DNA from: Paraburkholderia sp. CNPSo 3272
GTDB lineage: Bacteria > Pseudomonadota > Gammaproteobacteria > Burkholderiales > Burkholderiaceae
DNA: 64,000 nucleotides
Direction of reading: 5' to 3'
NCBI RefSeq assembly: GCF_024206495.1
Contig: NZ_JAMBPQ010000009.1
Location: 1 to 64,000 of the forward strand
In this document: positions 29,060 to 39,878 of the stretch, piece by piece
Position numbering within the stretch: position 1 is the first letter of the stretch
Layout of the letters: the number at the start of each line of letters is the position of its first letter
Notes under the pieces: model-generated
What the model was told of the DNA's origin: nothing
The model's input: only the letters and a program-made list of their open reading frames with translations
Database searches by the model: none
Translations under genes and position numbers: made by a program

Positions 29060-30271
29060 ATGGGGCCCACCACGGCCGCTCAGGCCGCGGCTAGCGACAC
29101 TGTGGCACACGGCGCGCGCGTGCGGTACGGCGAGCCGGATGATACCTGCGGCCTGATCGACGCGATCTACGACGCCGGCTTCGACGCGCAGCGCTGGCCG
29201 GGTGTGTGCGCGCGCATTGCGCAACGCATCGGTGCGCAGCACGTGAATCTCACCATGCTGCCGCCCGAAAGCACGTTCTCGCTCGCCGAGTGGGACGGCA
29301 TCGACGCTTCGTTTGCCCAATCGTACGCGCAGCACTACGGCAGCTTCGATCCGCTCGTGCCGCAGGTGCGCCGCTGGGCCGCCGGCACGCTCGTCACCGA
29401 CACGATGATCCACCCGCAGGGGAGCCTTCAACGCAGCGCCTTCGTGCAGGAGTGGGTGCGCCCGCAGCGCTTCTACACGGTGGCCTTCGCGAACGTGCTG
29501 CGCGAAGGCGACATGGCCGCCGTGCTCGGCGCGCTGCGCCACGAAACGCGCTTCTATAGCGAAGACGAACTGGATGCGCTGCTCGCGCTGCTGCCGCATT
29601 TGCGCAATGCCTTGCGCGTGCAGCGGCACACGGCCCGCACCCTCGCCTCCCGCGATCAAAGCGCAGATGCCCCCGCGGACGCACTCGACGCGCTCGCGCA
29701 TGGCGTGCTGATCGTCGACGCCGACGCGCACATCGTGTTCGCGAATCGCGCTGCCACGGCGCAGCTCGCTCGTGCAAATGGTCTGCGCACTGAACACGCC
29801 GCGCTCAGCGCCGCCACGGCGGCCGCCACCCAGCAGCTGCGCTCACTGATCGCACGAGCGGCCGGGCGCGATGTGCGCGGGCGCAGCGGCGGCGCGATGC
29901 TGATCGCCCGCGAGCCGCCCGACGAGCCGCTGCAGGCGCTCATTTCGCCGCTAGGCGAGCACCGTCACGCCGACTACTTCGCCCACGGCGCGCGCGCCGG
30001 CAAGGCCATGCTTATCGTGATCGATCCGCAGTCGTCTCGGCGCGGCGTGGAAACGCGTCTCATCGCGCTGTTCGGCCTCACGCCCGCGGAAGCGCGCGTG
30101 GCCTGCGAGGTCGGCAAGGGCCTCAACCCGAAAGACGTGGCCGAAGCGCTGCAGGTGCTGCCTTCGACTGTGCGCACGCATCTGCATCACGTGTTCGCGA
30201 AAACCACCACGCGCCGCCAGGCCGAGCTGATGCGTTTGATCGCGCAGCTTGCGATTGCGCGCGGGGATTGA
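29060..30271 (+). CDS. LuxR-family transcriptional regulator with PAS-like middle domain
   Basis: A 403-residue one-component regulator. The C-terminal HTH covers about the last 65 residues (LFGLTPAEARVACEVGKGL, then VLPSTVRTHLHHVFAKTTTRRQAELM). A middle stretch GVLIVDADAHIVFANRAATA looks like a PAS core. The N-terminal third (DAIYDAGFDAQRWPGVC, HYGSFDPLVPQVRRW) is typical of Burkholderia HTH proteins of unknown ligand. I chose ATG 29060, six bases after GGAG; an upstream ATG at 28904 is in frame. No synthase gene is near, so no ligand is implied. Confidence 0.75.
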   Translation: MGPTTAAQAAASDTVAHGARVRYGEPDDTCGLIDAIYDAGFDAQRWPGVCARIAQRIGAQHVNLTMLPPESTFSLAEWDGIDASFAQSYAQHYGSFDPLVPQVRRWAAGTLVTDTMIHPQGSLQRSAFVQEWVRPQRFYTVAFANVLREGDMAAVLGALRHETRFYSEDELDALLALLPHLRNALRVQRHTARTLASRDQSADAPADALDALAHGVLIVDADAHIVFANRAATAQLARANGLRTEHAALSAATAAATQQLRSLIARAAGRDVRGRSGGAMLIAREPPDEPLQALISPLGEHRHADYFAHGARAGKAMLIVIDPQSSRRGVETRLIALFGLTPAEARVACEVGKGLNPKDVAEALQVLPSTVRTHLHHVFAKTTTRRQAELMRLIAQLAIARGD

Positions 30272-30297
30272 GTCGACGTTCGTCGACGCAAAAAGAA

Positions 30298-30344
30298 GCG
30301 GCCCGCGCATCGCACGTTCGATGAACGCGGATGGCGCGGGCCGC
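30298..30344. terminator. Nested hairpin between the LuxR regulator and livF
   Basis: Eleven-bp arms GCGGCCCGCGC (30298-30308) and GCGCGGGCCGC (30334-30344) enclose an inner hairpin CGTTC-GAT-GAACG. The structure lies between two convergent stops (30271 and 30368). A further GTCGAC-GTTC-GTCGAC palindrome sits at 30272-30287. Probably a shared terminator. Confidence 0.65.
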
Positions 30345-30367
30345 AGCGCGATCTTCTGTGCGACGGA

Positions 30368-31068
<701 letters not shown>

Positions 31069-31069
<1 letters not shown>

Positions 31070-31839
31070 CAGTCCTCTCCGAGATAGGCCTTGATCACGC
31101 GCGGGTCGTTGCGCACTTCGTCGGGTTTGCCGATCATGATCGGCTTGCCGTGCTCCATCACCAGGATGCGGTCCGACACGCCCATCACGAGGCTCATGTC
31201 GTGTTCGATCAGGAGTACGGAGATTCCGAACTCGTTGCGCAGGCCGTCCACCATCTGCTGCAGCTCGACCTTCTCCTGCGGGTTCAGGCCCGCCGCGGGT
31301 TCGTCGAGCATCAGCAGACGCGGATCGGTGATCATGCAGCGCGCGATTTCGAGCCGGCGCTGATGGCCGTACGACAGCGTGCCCGCCTCGCGGTTCGCCA
31401 CCGGCTTCAGGCCCACGCGCTCGAGCCAATACGCGGCGCGCTCGAGCGCGGCGCGTTCGGCGCGGCGATACGCGGGCGTCGCGAACAGGCCGCTCAGCAT
31501 GTTGCGGTTGACCTTCAGGTGCTGCGCGACCATGAGGTTTTCCAGCACCGTCAACTGCTTGAAGAGGCGAATGTTCTGGAACGTGCGCACGAGGCCGCGG
31601 CGCGCGACCTGGTGGCTCGGCTGGCCGGTGATGGCATGGCCTTCGAGCACGATGTCGCCGGCGGTGGGCTTGTAGAAGCCGCCCACGCAGTTGAACACCG
31701 TGGTCTTGCCCGCGCCGTTCGGCCCGATGATCGCGAACACTTCGTTCGGACGTACATCGAAGTCGATGCCGTCCACGGCCAGCAGACCGCCGAAGCGCAT
31801 CTGCAGGCCGGCTACTTTCAACAACGCTTGTGCGCTCAT
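31069..31839 (-). CDS. livG: Branched-chain amino acid ABC transporter ATPase LivG
   Basis: A 256-residue ATPase. Walker [10 protein letters not shown], signature [12 protein letters not shown] and Walker [17 protein letters not shown] match LivG, as does the C-terminal [19 protein letters not shown]. It works with LivF on the LivH/LivM permease. The ATG at 31839 overlaps the livM stop by four bases. Upstream residues in the open frame are out-of-frame noise from livM. Confidence 0.93.
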
Positions 31840-33119
31840 TGCGGCAACTCCACGTGCGGACGGCTCGCGGGCAAGAGGCCCTGCGGACGCCACATCATCA
31901 TCAGCACCATCACCAGACCGAAGATCAGCATGCGGTACTCGGCAAAGCCGCGCGCCACTTCGGGCAGCGCCGTGAGCAGGATCGCGGCGAGCACGACGCC
32001 CAGCTGCGAACCCATGCCGCCCAGCACCACCACGGCGAGAATGAGCGCCGACTCGATGAAGGTGAACGACTCGGGCGTGACGAGCCCCTGGCGCGCCGCA
32101 AAAAACGCACCGGCGAGGCCCGCGAACGACGCCCCCAGCGTGAACGCCGAGAGCTTGATGCGCGTGGGATTCAGACCCAGCGAGCGGCACGCGATTTCGT
32201 CTTCGCGCAGCGCTTCCCAGGCGCGCCCCATCGGCATGCGCAGCAGGCGGCTCGTGACGAACAGCGTGAACGCCACCAGCACGAGCGCAAGCAGGTACAG
32301 GAAGATCACCATGTGCTCGCCGCTGTACTCGATGCCGATCAGCTCGTTGAACGTCTTCGCGCCTTCCACGCTCGCGTGGCGGGCCATTTCGAAGCCGAAC
32401 ACGGTGGGCTTGGGAATGCTGGAAATGCCGTCCGGGCCGCCCGTGATGCTCGTGAGATTGTTGAGCAGCAGGCGGATGATCTCGCCGAAACCGAGCGTGA
32501 CGATGGCGAGATAGTCGCCGCGCAGACGCAGCACCGGGAAGCCGAGCACGAAGCCGAACGTGGCCGCGGCAAGCGCGGCGAGCGGCAGGCACTCCCAGAA
32601 CGTGAAGCCGAAGTACTGGTTGAGCAGCGCATACGTATAGCCGCCCACCGCGTAGAAGCCCACGTAGCCGAGGTCGAGCAGCCCCGCGAAGCCCACGACG
32701 ATATTGAGCCCGAGGCCGAGAATCACGTAGATGAGCGCGAGCGTCGCCACGTCGATCGAACCGCGCGAACCGAGGAACGGGAATACCGCGCCGAACGCGA
32801 GCAGCACCCAGATCGCCACGCGCTGCTGACGCGCGCCGAGCGCAGGAGCCCTGGGCAAGCGCACGTGACTCGTCGCGCGCAAGAACATCGGCTTGACGAG
32901 CTGGAATACGAACACCACGGCGGCCGCGATCCACACCGGGCGCCAGTGCTGCTGCAGCACGACCTGATAGCCATCCAGCGTGAGTTGCAGGCCGAGAATG
33001 GGTGCCGTGAGGATGACGGTCGCCACGGCGGCGGCAAGCGCGCCTTTCACCGTTTGCGACGAGGACTGGCCTTGTTGTCCGCCTTTGGCGGCCACGCGAA
33101 CCGAAACAGTCTGACTCAT
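31836..33119 (-). CDS. livM: Branched-chain amino acid ABC transporter permease LivM
   Basis: A 427-residue polytopic permease with about ten hydrophobic segments. The family blocks [23 protein letters not shown] and, near the C-terminus, [14 protein letters not shown] followed by [11 protein letters not shown] are present. It is longer at the N-terminus than most LivM proteins, with an additional hydrophobic region before the core. It begins seven bases after the livH stop. It should form the inner-membrane channel with LivH. Confidence 0.92.
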   Translation of the reverse strand: MSQTVSVRVAAKGGQQGQSSSQTVKGALAAAVATVILTAPILGLQLTLDGYQVVLQQHWRPVWIAAAVVFVFQLVKPMFLRATSHVRLPRAPALGARQQRVAIWVLLAFGAVFPFLGSRGSIDVATLALIYVILGLGLNIVVGFAGLLDLGYVGFYAVGGYTYALLNQYFGFTFWECLPLAALAAATFGFVLGFPVLRLRGDYLAIVTLGFGEIIRLLLNNLTSITGGPDGISSIPKPTVFGFEMARHASVEGAKTFNELIGIEYSGEHMVIFLYLLALVLVAFTLFVTSRLLRMPMGRAWEALREDEIACRSLGLNPTRIKLSAFTLGASFAGLAGAFFAARQGLVTPESFTFIESALILAVVVLGGMGSQLGVVLAAILLTALPEVARGFAEYRMLIFGLVMVLMMMWRPQGLLPASRPHVELPQ

Positions 33120-33126
33120 TTCGACC

Positions 33127-34053
<927 letters not shown>

Positions 34054-34137
34054 GCGTAAGCCCCGCGGCCGTGAAGCCGATGAGAGACCTTTGGAACCGT
34101 ACCAACCCTTTTTAGTTGCGCGCACAACCGCCATGAA

Positions 34138-34168
34138 AACGCCCCGCCACGCGAAAAGGCGGGGCGTT
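34138..34168 (-). terminator. Hairpin between livK and livH (partial terminator)
   Basis: Perfect 11-bp arms AACGCCCCGCC (34138-34148) and GGCGGGGCGTT (34158-34168) with a nine-base loop. On the minus strand the hairpin ends in a short T-run (GTTTTC). It lies 20 bases after the livK stop and 85 bases before livH, so it can end some transcripts after the binding-protein gene. Confidence 0.8.
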
Positions 34169-34188
34169 CGCGGCGTGCAGCGCCGGGA

Positions 34189-35316
34189 TCAGTTCGCGGC
34201 GGTCTTGGTGGCGTCCTTGTGCCACGTGTAGACGACGAAGCGGAACGACTTCAGGTCGCCCTGTGCGTCGTATTCGACCTTGCCGATCGGCGTGTTGAAC
34301 GCGTTCTTGTGCAGGTAGGCCGCAACCTTGGTCGGGTCCGTGCTCTTCGCGCCGGCGATGCCGTCGGCGATCACTTCGACTGCCGCGTACGACGGCATCT
34401 GGAACGGGCCGTTCGCGTCGCGCCTGGCGTCTGCGAAAGCCTTCACGAGCTTCGCGTTGGCGGGGTCCGAAGCGAAGTCGGCCGGCAGCGTGACGAGCAT
34501 GCCTTCCGAAGCCGGGCCGGCGATGGCCGTCACGTCCTTGTTGCCCACGCCTTCCGGACCCATGAACGTGGCCTTCACGCCCTGTTCACGCGACTGGCGC
34601 ATGAGCAGGCCCATTTCCGGGTGGTAGCCGCCGAAGTAGACGAAGTCCACGCCCTGCGACTTGAGCTTCGTGACGACTGCCGAGTAGTCCGAATCGCCGG
34701 CGTTGATACCTTCGAACACGACGACGGGGATGTGCGCCTTGTCGAGCGCGGCCTTGACCGAGGTTGCGATGCCCTGGCCGTACGACTGCTTGTCGTGCAG
34801 GATCGCGACCTTCTTCGGCTTGACCTTGTTGATGATGTAGGCGGCTGCCGCCGGACCTTGCTGGTCGTCGCGGCCGATGGTGCGGAAGATGAACTGGCGC
34901 TTCTTGCCTTCGGTCAGCTGCGGTGCGGTGGCCGACGGCGTGACCATCACGACGCCTTCGTTCTCGTAGATGTCCGAAGCGGGAATCGTCGAGCCCGAGC
35001 AGACGTGGCCGACCACGTACTGGATGTGCTGCGAAACGATCTTGTTGGCTACGGCGACAGCCTGCTTCGGCTCGCACGAGTCATCCATCAGGACGGCTTC
35101 GAGCTTGTTGCCGTTCACACCGCCGGCGGCGTTGATCTGCTCGATCGCAGTCAGCGCGCCCGCCTTGACCATGTCGCCGTACTGGGCGACCGGGCCGCTG
35201 AACGGGCCGGCAATGGCGATCTTCACGGTGTCGGCGTTTGCGCTTGCACCGAATGCGAGCAGCGCGGCGGCCACGGAAACGGAGGTAAAGCGGTTAAGGG
35301 AGAACAGCGGCATCAT
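34189..35316 (-). CDS. livK: Branched-chain amino acid binding protein (LivJ/LivK-like)
   Basis: A 375-residue periplasmic binding protein with a signal peptide ending near FGASANA-DTV. The mature N-terminus DTVKIAIAGPFSGPVAQYGDM and GNKLEAVLMDDSCEPKQA are typical of LIV-binding proteins. The C-terminal FRFVVYTWHKDATK is family-like. The ATG at 35316 lies six bases after GGAG; a second ATG follows directly. It is the first and probably the most highly expressed gene of the liv operon. Confidence 0.92.
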   Translation of the reverse strand: MMPLFSLNRFTSVSVAAALLAFGASANADTVKIAIAGPFSGPVAQYGDMVKAGALTAIEQINAAGGVNGNKLEAVLMDDSCEPKQAVAVANKIVSQHIQYVVGHVCSGSTIPASDIYENEGVVMVTPSATAPQLTEGKKRQFIFRTIGRDDQQGPAAAAYIINKVKPKKVAILHDKQSYGQGIATSVKAALDKAHIPVVVFEGINAGDSDYSAVVTKLKSQGVDFVYFGGYHPEMGLLMRQSREQGVKATFMGPEGVGNKDVTAIAGPASEGMLVTLPADFASDPANAKLVKAFADARRDANGPFQMPSYAAVEVIADGIAGAKSTDPTKVAAYLHKNAFNTPIGKVEYDAQGDLKSFRFVVYTWHKDATKTAAN

Positions 35317-36326
35317 CAGGAGCTCCTCGATTGTTTTCGGGTCAAACCGGTCAGACGGAATGACCTGCGCAAACGAACAGCGCCCCAATGAGCTTCAATG
35401 GGGAACAACCACGACGAGCACCAGAGAAAAAGACGTGACGGGGCCCGGCGTGTATCAGCGCCCTGGTAGGCGGCTGAGTTCGGAGAGACTGCTGAGTTAC
35501 AGACTCTGTTGCGCAAGCATTCCGCCTGCCCCGTTCGCTGCAATTCATACCGGAAAGGTGGACCGGCCCGAATCAGCGACCCGCGGATGCTACCAATAAT
35601 CCCATTTCATAGCAACCAAGGGTTTTTTCGGATATCGAGTTGAGTTTTGGCATCGGTCAATGGAGGGCATGCTGGAAAGGACTTGAAAACGCTCATAAAA
35701 ATAGCCTTTCATATGGATGGCGGAGCGTCCACTGCGTCGGGATGACCGGCTGGCGCGGGCATACGGAATTACTGAATTTCCTGATTTTACGCGCTCTCAA
35801 TCATTATTTTAATTTCAACGAAATCTGATCGACGAATCGCATATTTCGAGAGAATTCCAGGTTATTTATTTATCACAGTAAAGTTATTCGACGCGTTACG
35901 GAGATACCGGGAATACCCTAAATGCAAAATTCGCCAAACCATTGATTTGAAAGCGTAAATATTACGAAAACCTTAAAATCAAGTTTTCAATACTTTTCTA
36001 GCTTGCGCTGAAAGTAGCGCATCACCAACGCTTTGCGACGCCCAATCCGAGACCGAGAAGACTCCCACCGAATCACGCATTTTTCTCATAATCGGATCGA
36101 GCAGTTTTGAATTAGTCCGCGCGACACCGTGGCGCGCCCGCCTCACTGCCCTTCCACCGCGTTCCAGCCTCGCAATAGACGGTGGTATCCTCGCTCCCTC
36201 GCCGCGCCCGCATGCACCACTACAGCGCATGCCGCGTGCTCTCGCGCCACGCGTGAAGCCGGCGACGCCGCACCGAGCAGATCGAAAAAACCGCAAGAAC
36301 CCAGCACTCGGGGGAGATCAAACAGA
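35317..36326. promoter_or_regulatory. Long AT-rich intergenic region between two ABC importer operons
   Basis: These 1010 bp separate the divergent liv and TrpXYZ-like operons. The section 35590-36110 is strongly AT-rich for this genome, while both flanks are GC-rich. The promoters of both operons must lie here, but no -35/-10 pair stands out. Short open frames within it have no features of real genes. A low-GC patch of this kind can be a binding target for H-NS-type silencers or a remnant of inserted DNA. Confidence 0.45.
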
Positions 36327-37316
36327 ATGAAGACCTTCAAGCAGGCAACCATCGCCGCCGCCCTTTCCCTGATCGCCGGCGCCGCCGCGCTCGCGCTGAC
36401 TTCGGGCGCCGCGCGCGCCGCCGAAACCGCGACCGTCGAAGTGCTGTCGATCGTCGAGCACCCCGCGCTCGACGCGATCCGCGACGGCGTGCGCGACGAA
36501 CTCAAAGCCGCGGGCTACGACGCCGGCAAGAACCTCAAGTGGGAATACCAGAGCGCGCAGGGCAACACGGGCACCGCCGCGCAGATCGCCCGCAAGTTCG
36601 TGGGCGACGACCCGAGCGCGATCGTTGCCATCGCGACGCCTTCGGCGCAAGCCGTTGTGGCCGCAACGAAGTCCGTGCCCGTGGTCTACTCGGGCGTCAC
36701 CGATCCGGTGGCCGCGCAGCTCGTCAAGACGTGGACGCCCAGCGGCACGAATGTGACCGGCGTTTCCGACAAGCTGCCGCTCGACAAGCAAGTCGCGCTC
36801 ATCAAGCGCGTCGTGCCCAATGCAAAGACCGTCGGCATGGTCTACAACCCCGGCGAAGCGAATTCGGTCGTCGTCGTGAAGGCGCTCAAGGAACTGCTCG
36901 CGCAACAGGGCATGACGCTCAAGGAAGCCGCCGCGCCGCGCACCGTGGACATCGGCCCCGCTGCGAAGAGCCTGATCGGCAAGGTCGACGTGATCTACAC
37001 GAACACCGACAACAACGTCGTTTCGGCCTACGAGGCGCTCGTGAAGGTCGCCAACGACGCGAAGATCCCGCTCGTCGCCTCCGACACGGACAGCGTGAAG
37101 CGCGGCGCCATCGCGGCGCTCGGCATCGACTACAGCGACCTCGGCCACCAGACGGGCAAGGTCGTCGTGCGCATTCTCAAGGGCGAGAAGCCGGGCGCGA
37201 TCGCCTCGGAAACCAGCAGCAGGCTGCAACTGTTCGTGAACCCCGCCGCCGCGCAAAAGCAAGGCGCGACGCTCTCCGCCGACCTGCTCAAAGACGCGAC
37301 CACGGTCGTGAAGTAA
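36327..37316 (+). CDS. ABC transporter substrate-binding protein (ABC_sub_bind / TrpX-like)
   Basis: A 329-residue exported binding protein with a signal peptide ending near GAARA-AET. Blocks VEVLSIVEHPALDAIRDGVRD, IVAIATPSAQAVVAATKSVPVVYSGVTDPVAA and IPLVASDTDSVKRGAIAALGIDY (each part of the ABC_sub_bind fold) identify the family. Related systems (TrpXYZ) take up aromatic amino acids, but substrate cannot be fixed from sequence. GGGGAG lies ten bases before the ATG. It is first of a three-gene importer operon. Confidence 0.82.
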   Translation: MKTFKQATIAAALSLIAGAAALALTSGAARAAETATVEVLSIVEHPALDAIRDGVRDELKAAGYDAGKNLKWEYQSAQGNTGTAAQIARKFVGDDPSAIVAIATPSAQAVVAATKSVPVVYSGVTDPVAAQLVKTWTPSGTNVTGVSDKLPLDKQVALIKRVVPNAKTVGMVYNPGEANSVVVVKALKELLAQQGMTLKEAAAPRTVDIGPAAKSLIGKVDVIYTNTDNNVVSAYEALVKVANDAKIPLVASDTDSVKRGAIAALGIDYSDLGHQTGKVVVRILKGEKPGAIASETSSRLQLFVNPAAAQKQGATLSADLLKDATTVVK

Positions 37317-37464
37317 GGCGCCGGCATGGCGCATCGCACGCAGGCACACTGCCTGGCCAGATAACGGCCACTTACACCGCAACGGCGCGCCGCCCCATCC
37401 CGGCGGTGCGCCGCGCGTCGACTCCGGCGCACCGCTGCCGCAGACCGCAACAGGATTCTTCCCA

Positions 37465-38361
37465 ATGTCCCTCTACTCGCTTCTGGGCGCGCTCGAGATC
37501 GGCTTGATCTTCAGTCTCGTGGCCCTCGGGGTGCTGATCTCGTTTCGCATCCTCAACTTCCCCGACCTCACTGTCGACGGCAGCTTCCCGTTGGGCGGCG
37601 CCGTCGCCGCCACGCTGATCGCGGCCGGTCACGATCCGTTTCTCGCCACCGCCTGCGCGATTGTCGCGGGCGGCATCGCCGGCTTCATCACCGGCTGGCT
37701 CAACGTGCGCCTGAAGATCATGGATCTGCTCGCGAGCATCCTGATGATGATCGCGCTCTATTCGATCAACCTGCGCGTGATGGGCGCGCCGAACGTGCCG
37801 CTCATTTCCGAATCGACGGTATTCACGATCATCCAGCCCGCCTGGCTTCCCGACTACGTGCTGCGTCCGATCGCGCTCCTCGTCGTCGTGATGGCCGCGA
37901 AGTTCGGCGTGGACGGGTTCTTCTCGTCGCAATATGGCCTCGCGCTGCGCGCGACGGGCGCGAACCCGCGCATGGCGCGCGCGCAGGGCATCGCCACCGG
38001 CCGCGCGACACTCGCCGGCATGGCGCTCTCCAACGCGCTCGTCGCGTTGGCCGGCGCGCTCTTCGCGCAAACCCAGGGCGGCTCGGACATTTCGATGGGC
38101 ATCGGCACCATCGTGATCGGGCTGGCGGCCGTGATCATCGGCGAGAGCATCCTGCCCGCGCGCCGGCTCATGCTCACCACGCTCGCCGCCGTGCTCGGCG
38201 CGATCCTTTATCGCTTCTTCATTGCGCTCGCGCTCAACAGCGACTTCATCGGCCTCAAGGCGCAGGACCTGAATCTCGTCACCGCCGTGCTCGTGACAAT
38301 CGCGCTCGTGCTGCCCGCCACGCGCAAGAAGCTGTTCGGCCGCAAGAACGGGAGGGCATGA
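37465..38361 (+). CDS. ABC transporter permease (TrpY-like)
   Basis: A 298-residue inner-membrane permease of the BPD_transp_2 (LivH-like) superfamily with about eight hydrophobic segments. RILNFPDLTVDGSFPLGGAV, LRATGANPRMARAQGI and GLAAVIIGESILPARR are characteristic of the permeases paired with ABC_sub_bind proteins. It follows the binding-protein gene by 148 bp and its stop nearly abuts the ATPase start. Partner and position make it the channel of the same importer. Confidence 0.85.
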   Translation: MSLYSLLGALEIGLIFSLVALGVLISFRILNFPDLTVDGSFPLGGAVAATLIAAGHDPFLATACAIVAGGIAGFITGWLNVRLKIMDLLASILMMIALYSINLRVMGAPNVPLISESTVFTIIQPAWLPDYVLRPIALLVVVMAAKFGVDGFFSSQYGLALRATGANPRMARAQGIATGRATLAGMALSNALVALAGALFAQTQGGSDISMGIGTIVIGLAAVIIGESILPARRLMLTTLAAVLGAILYRFFIALALNSDFIGLKAQDLNLVTAVLVTIALVLPATRKKLFGRKNGRA

Positions 38362-38362
38362 G

Positions 38363-39157
38363 ATGCTCAGCGCCAAAGACCTCAAACTGACTTTCAACCC
38401 CGGCACACCGATTGAAACACGCGCGCTGCGCGGCCTCACGCTCGAAATCCCGAGCGGCCAGTTCGTGGCCGTGATCGGCTCGAACGGCGCGGGCAAGTCC
38501 ACCTTCCTCAACGCGATCAGCGGCGACCAGAGGGTGGATGGCGGCACGATCACCATCGACGGCCAGGACGTCACGAAGAAACAGGCTTGGGACCGCGCGC
38601 ATCTCGTCGCACGCGTGTTCCAGGATCCGATGGCCGGCACCTGCGAGGCGCTCACCATCGAAGAAAACATGGCGCTTGCAATGGCGCGCGGCAAGCGCCG
38701 CGGCTTCGGCCCCGCGCTGAAAAAGCAGGATCGCGAGCTGTTCCGCGCGAAGCTGCGCCTCCTGAATCTGGGCCTCGAAAAACGCCTGACCGATCGCATC
38801 GGCCTGCTTTCGGGCGGCCAGCGCCAGGCGGTGAGTCTGCTGATGGCGTCGCTGCAGCCTTCGCGCATCCTGTTGCTCGACGAGCACACGGCGGCGCTCG
38901 ATCCGAAAACAGCCGCGTTCGTGTTGGAGCTGACCGCACGCATCGTGGAAGAGGCGAAGCTCACGACCATGATGGTCACGCACAGCATGCGCCAGGCGCT
39001 CGACTACGGCCAGCGCACGGTGATGCTGCACCAGGGGCAGGTTGTGCTCGACGTTTCGGGCGATGCGCGCCGCGGCCTCGACGTGCCGGACCTCCTGCGC
39101 ATGTTCGAGCAGACCCGCCACGAGAAGCTCGACGACGACGCGCTGCTGCTGGGGTAA
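38363..39157 (+). CDS. ABC transporter ATPase (TrpZ-like)
   Basis: A 264-residue ATPase. Walker A GSNGAGKST, signature LSGGQRQAVSLLMA and Walker B RILLLDEHTAALDPK are present; the usual proline after DE is replaced by histidine, as is common in this subfamily. The H-loop lies in MMVTHSMRQALDYG. The ATG is one base after the permease stop. It completes the three-gene importer. Confidence 0.88.
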   Translation: MLSAKDLKLTFNPGTPIETRALRGLTLEIPSGQFVAVIGSNGAGKSTFLNAISGDQRVDGGTITIDGQDVTKKQAWDRAHLVARVFQDPMAGTCEALTIEENMALAMARGKRRGFGPALKKQDRELFRAKLRLLNLGLEKRLTDRIGLLSGGQRQAVSLLMASLQPSRILLLDEHTAALDPKTAAFVLELTARIVEEAKLTTMMVTHSMRQALDYGQRTVMLHQGQVVLDVSGDARRGLDVPDLLRMFEQTRHEKLDDDALLLG

Positions 39158-39262
39158 GTGTCCGCGCCCAGCGTTAAAAAGGCCGCCCTTCAGTCGAAGC
39201 GGCGGGCTTCTGCTTTTCAGCGAAATTATTTCGGATACCGATTCAAATGGGCGGCGTTTCGG

Positions 39263-39664
39263 TCATGCCTTCTTCGGATACGAGTACTTGAAGGTCCCCT
39301 GCGCACTCGCGATCAGCAGGCGGTCGTCCACCCACGCCTCGGCGCGCGCAAAGAAGATCGAGCGGCCGCCGCGCTCCAGAAACCCCTTCGCGCGCACGAA
39401 CTGGCCAAGCCCCTTGTCGAGGTAGTTGGTCGTGAGCGAGAGCGTGAAGCCATGACGCGGCGGGTCGCCAACCGGCGCGAAGAGCCCCGCGTAACCGGCC
39501 GCGGCGTCGAGCAGCGTGGCAATCGCGCCGCCTTGCAGCACGCCCTGGCGATTGAGCTTCGAGGCGTCGATGGGCATCACGAGCTCCGCGTAGCCCTCGC
39601 GCCATTGCGCGACGCTCACGCCCAGCGTTTCGAGAAAGGGATTGTCCACGGCGAATTGCGACAT
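39263..39664 (-). CDS. PaaI-type hotdog-fold thioesterase
   Basis: A 133-residue hotdog-fold protein. RQGVLQGGAIATLLDAAAGYA is the PaaI-type catalytic helix region, with QGG in place of the common HGG. It should hydrolyse an acyl-CoA, but the substrate is unknown. The ATG at 39664 was chosen because GGAAG lies seven bases upstream; upstream residues in the frame look unconserved. It faces the ABC operon on one side and diverges from the aminotransferase gene on the other. Confidence 0.78.
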   Translation of the reverse strand: MSQFAVDNPFLETLGVSVAQWREGYAELVMPIDASKLNRQGVLQGGAIATLLDAAAGYAGLFAPVGDPPRHGFTLSLTTNYLDKGLGQFVRAKGFLERGGRSIFFARAEAWVDDRLLIASAQGTFKYSYPKKA

Positions 39665-39878
39665 ACGCTGTCTTCCTTGCATTATCGGGCGATGCGATTG
39701 ATTATAGGGTGGCTGCCGCAATGCCGCAGCGGGCCGCAGCGCCGCCCGTACGACTGTTCAGCAAAATTGCGCGCAACTGTACATGGCCAGCGCTGCCGCG
39801 ACGCACAACACTCCCTGATGGCGCGCCATTCGCGCGCGTCTCACGCAACCCTCTTCCAGGCAAAACCAGGTACTCAAG

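Noticed and set aside
37372..38988. A long minus-strand frame opposite the TrpYZ-like genes
   Set aside because: It is opposite clear ABC transporter motifs and is low in complexity in its second half.
39171..39225. Possible terminator after the TrpZ-like ATPase gene
   Set aside because: The GCCGCC and GGCGGG arms pair only with mismatches or bulges, so it falls below what I would list as a feature.
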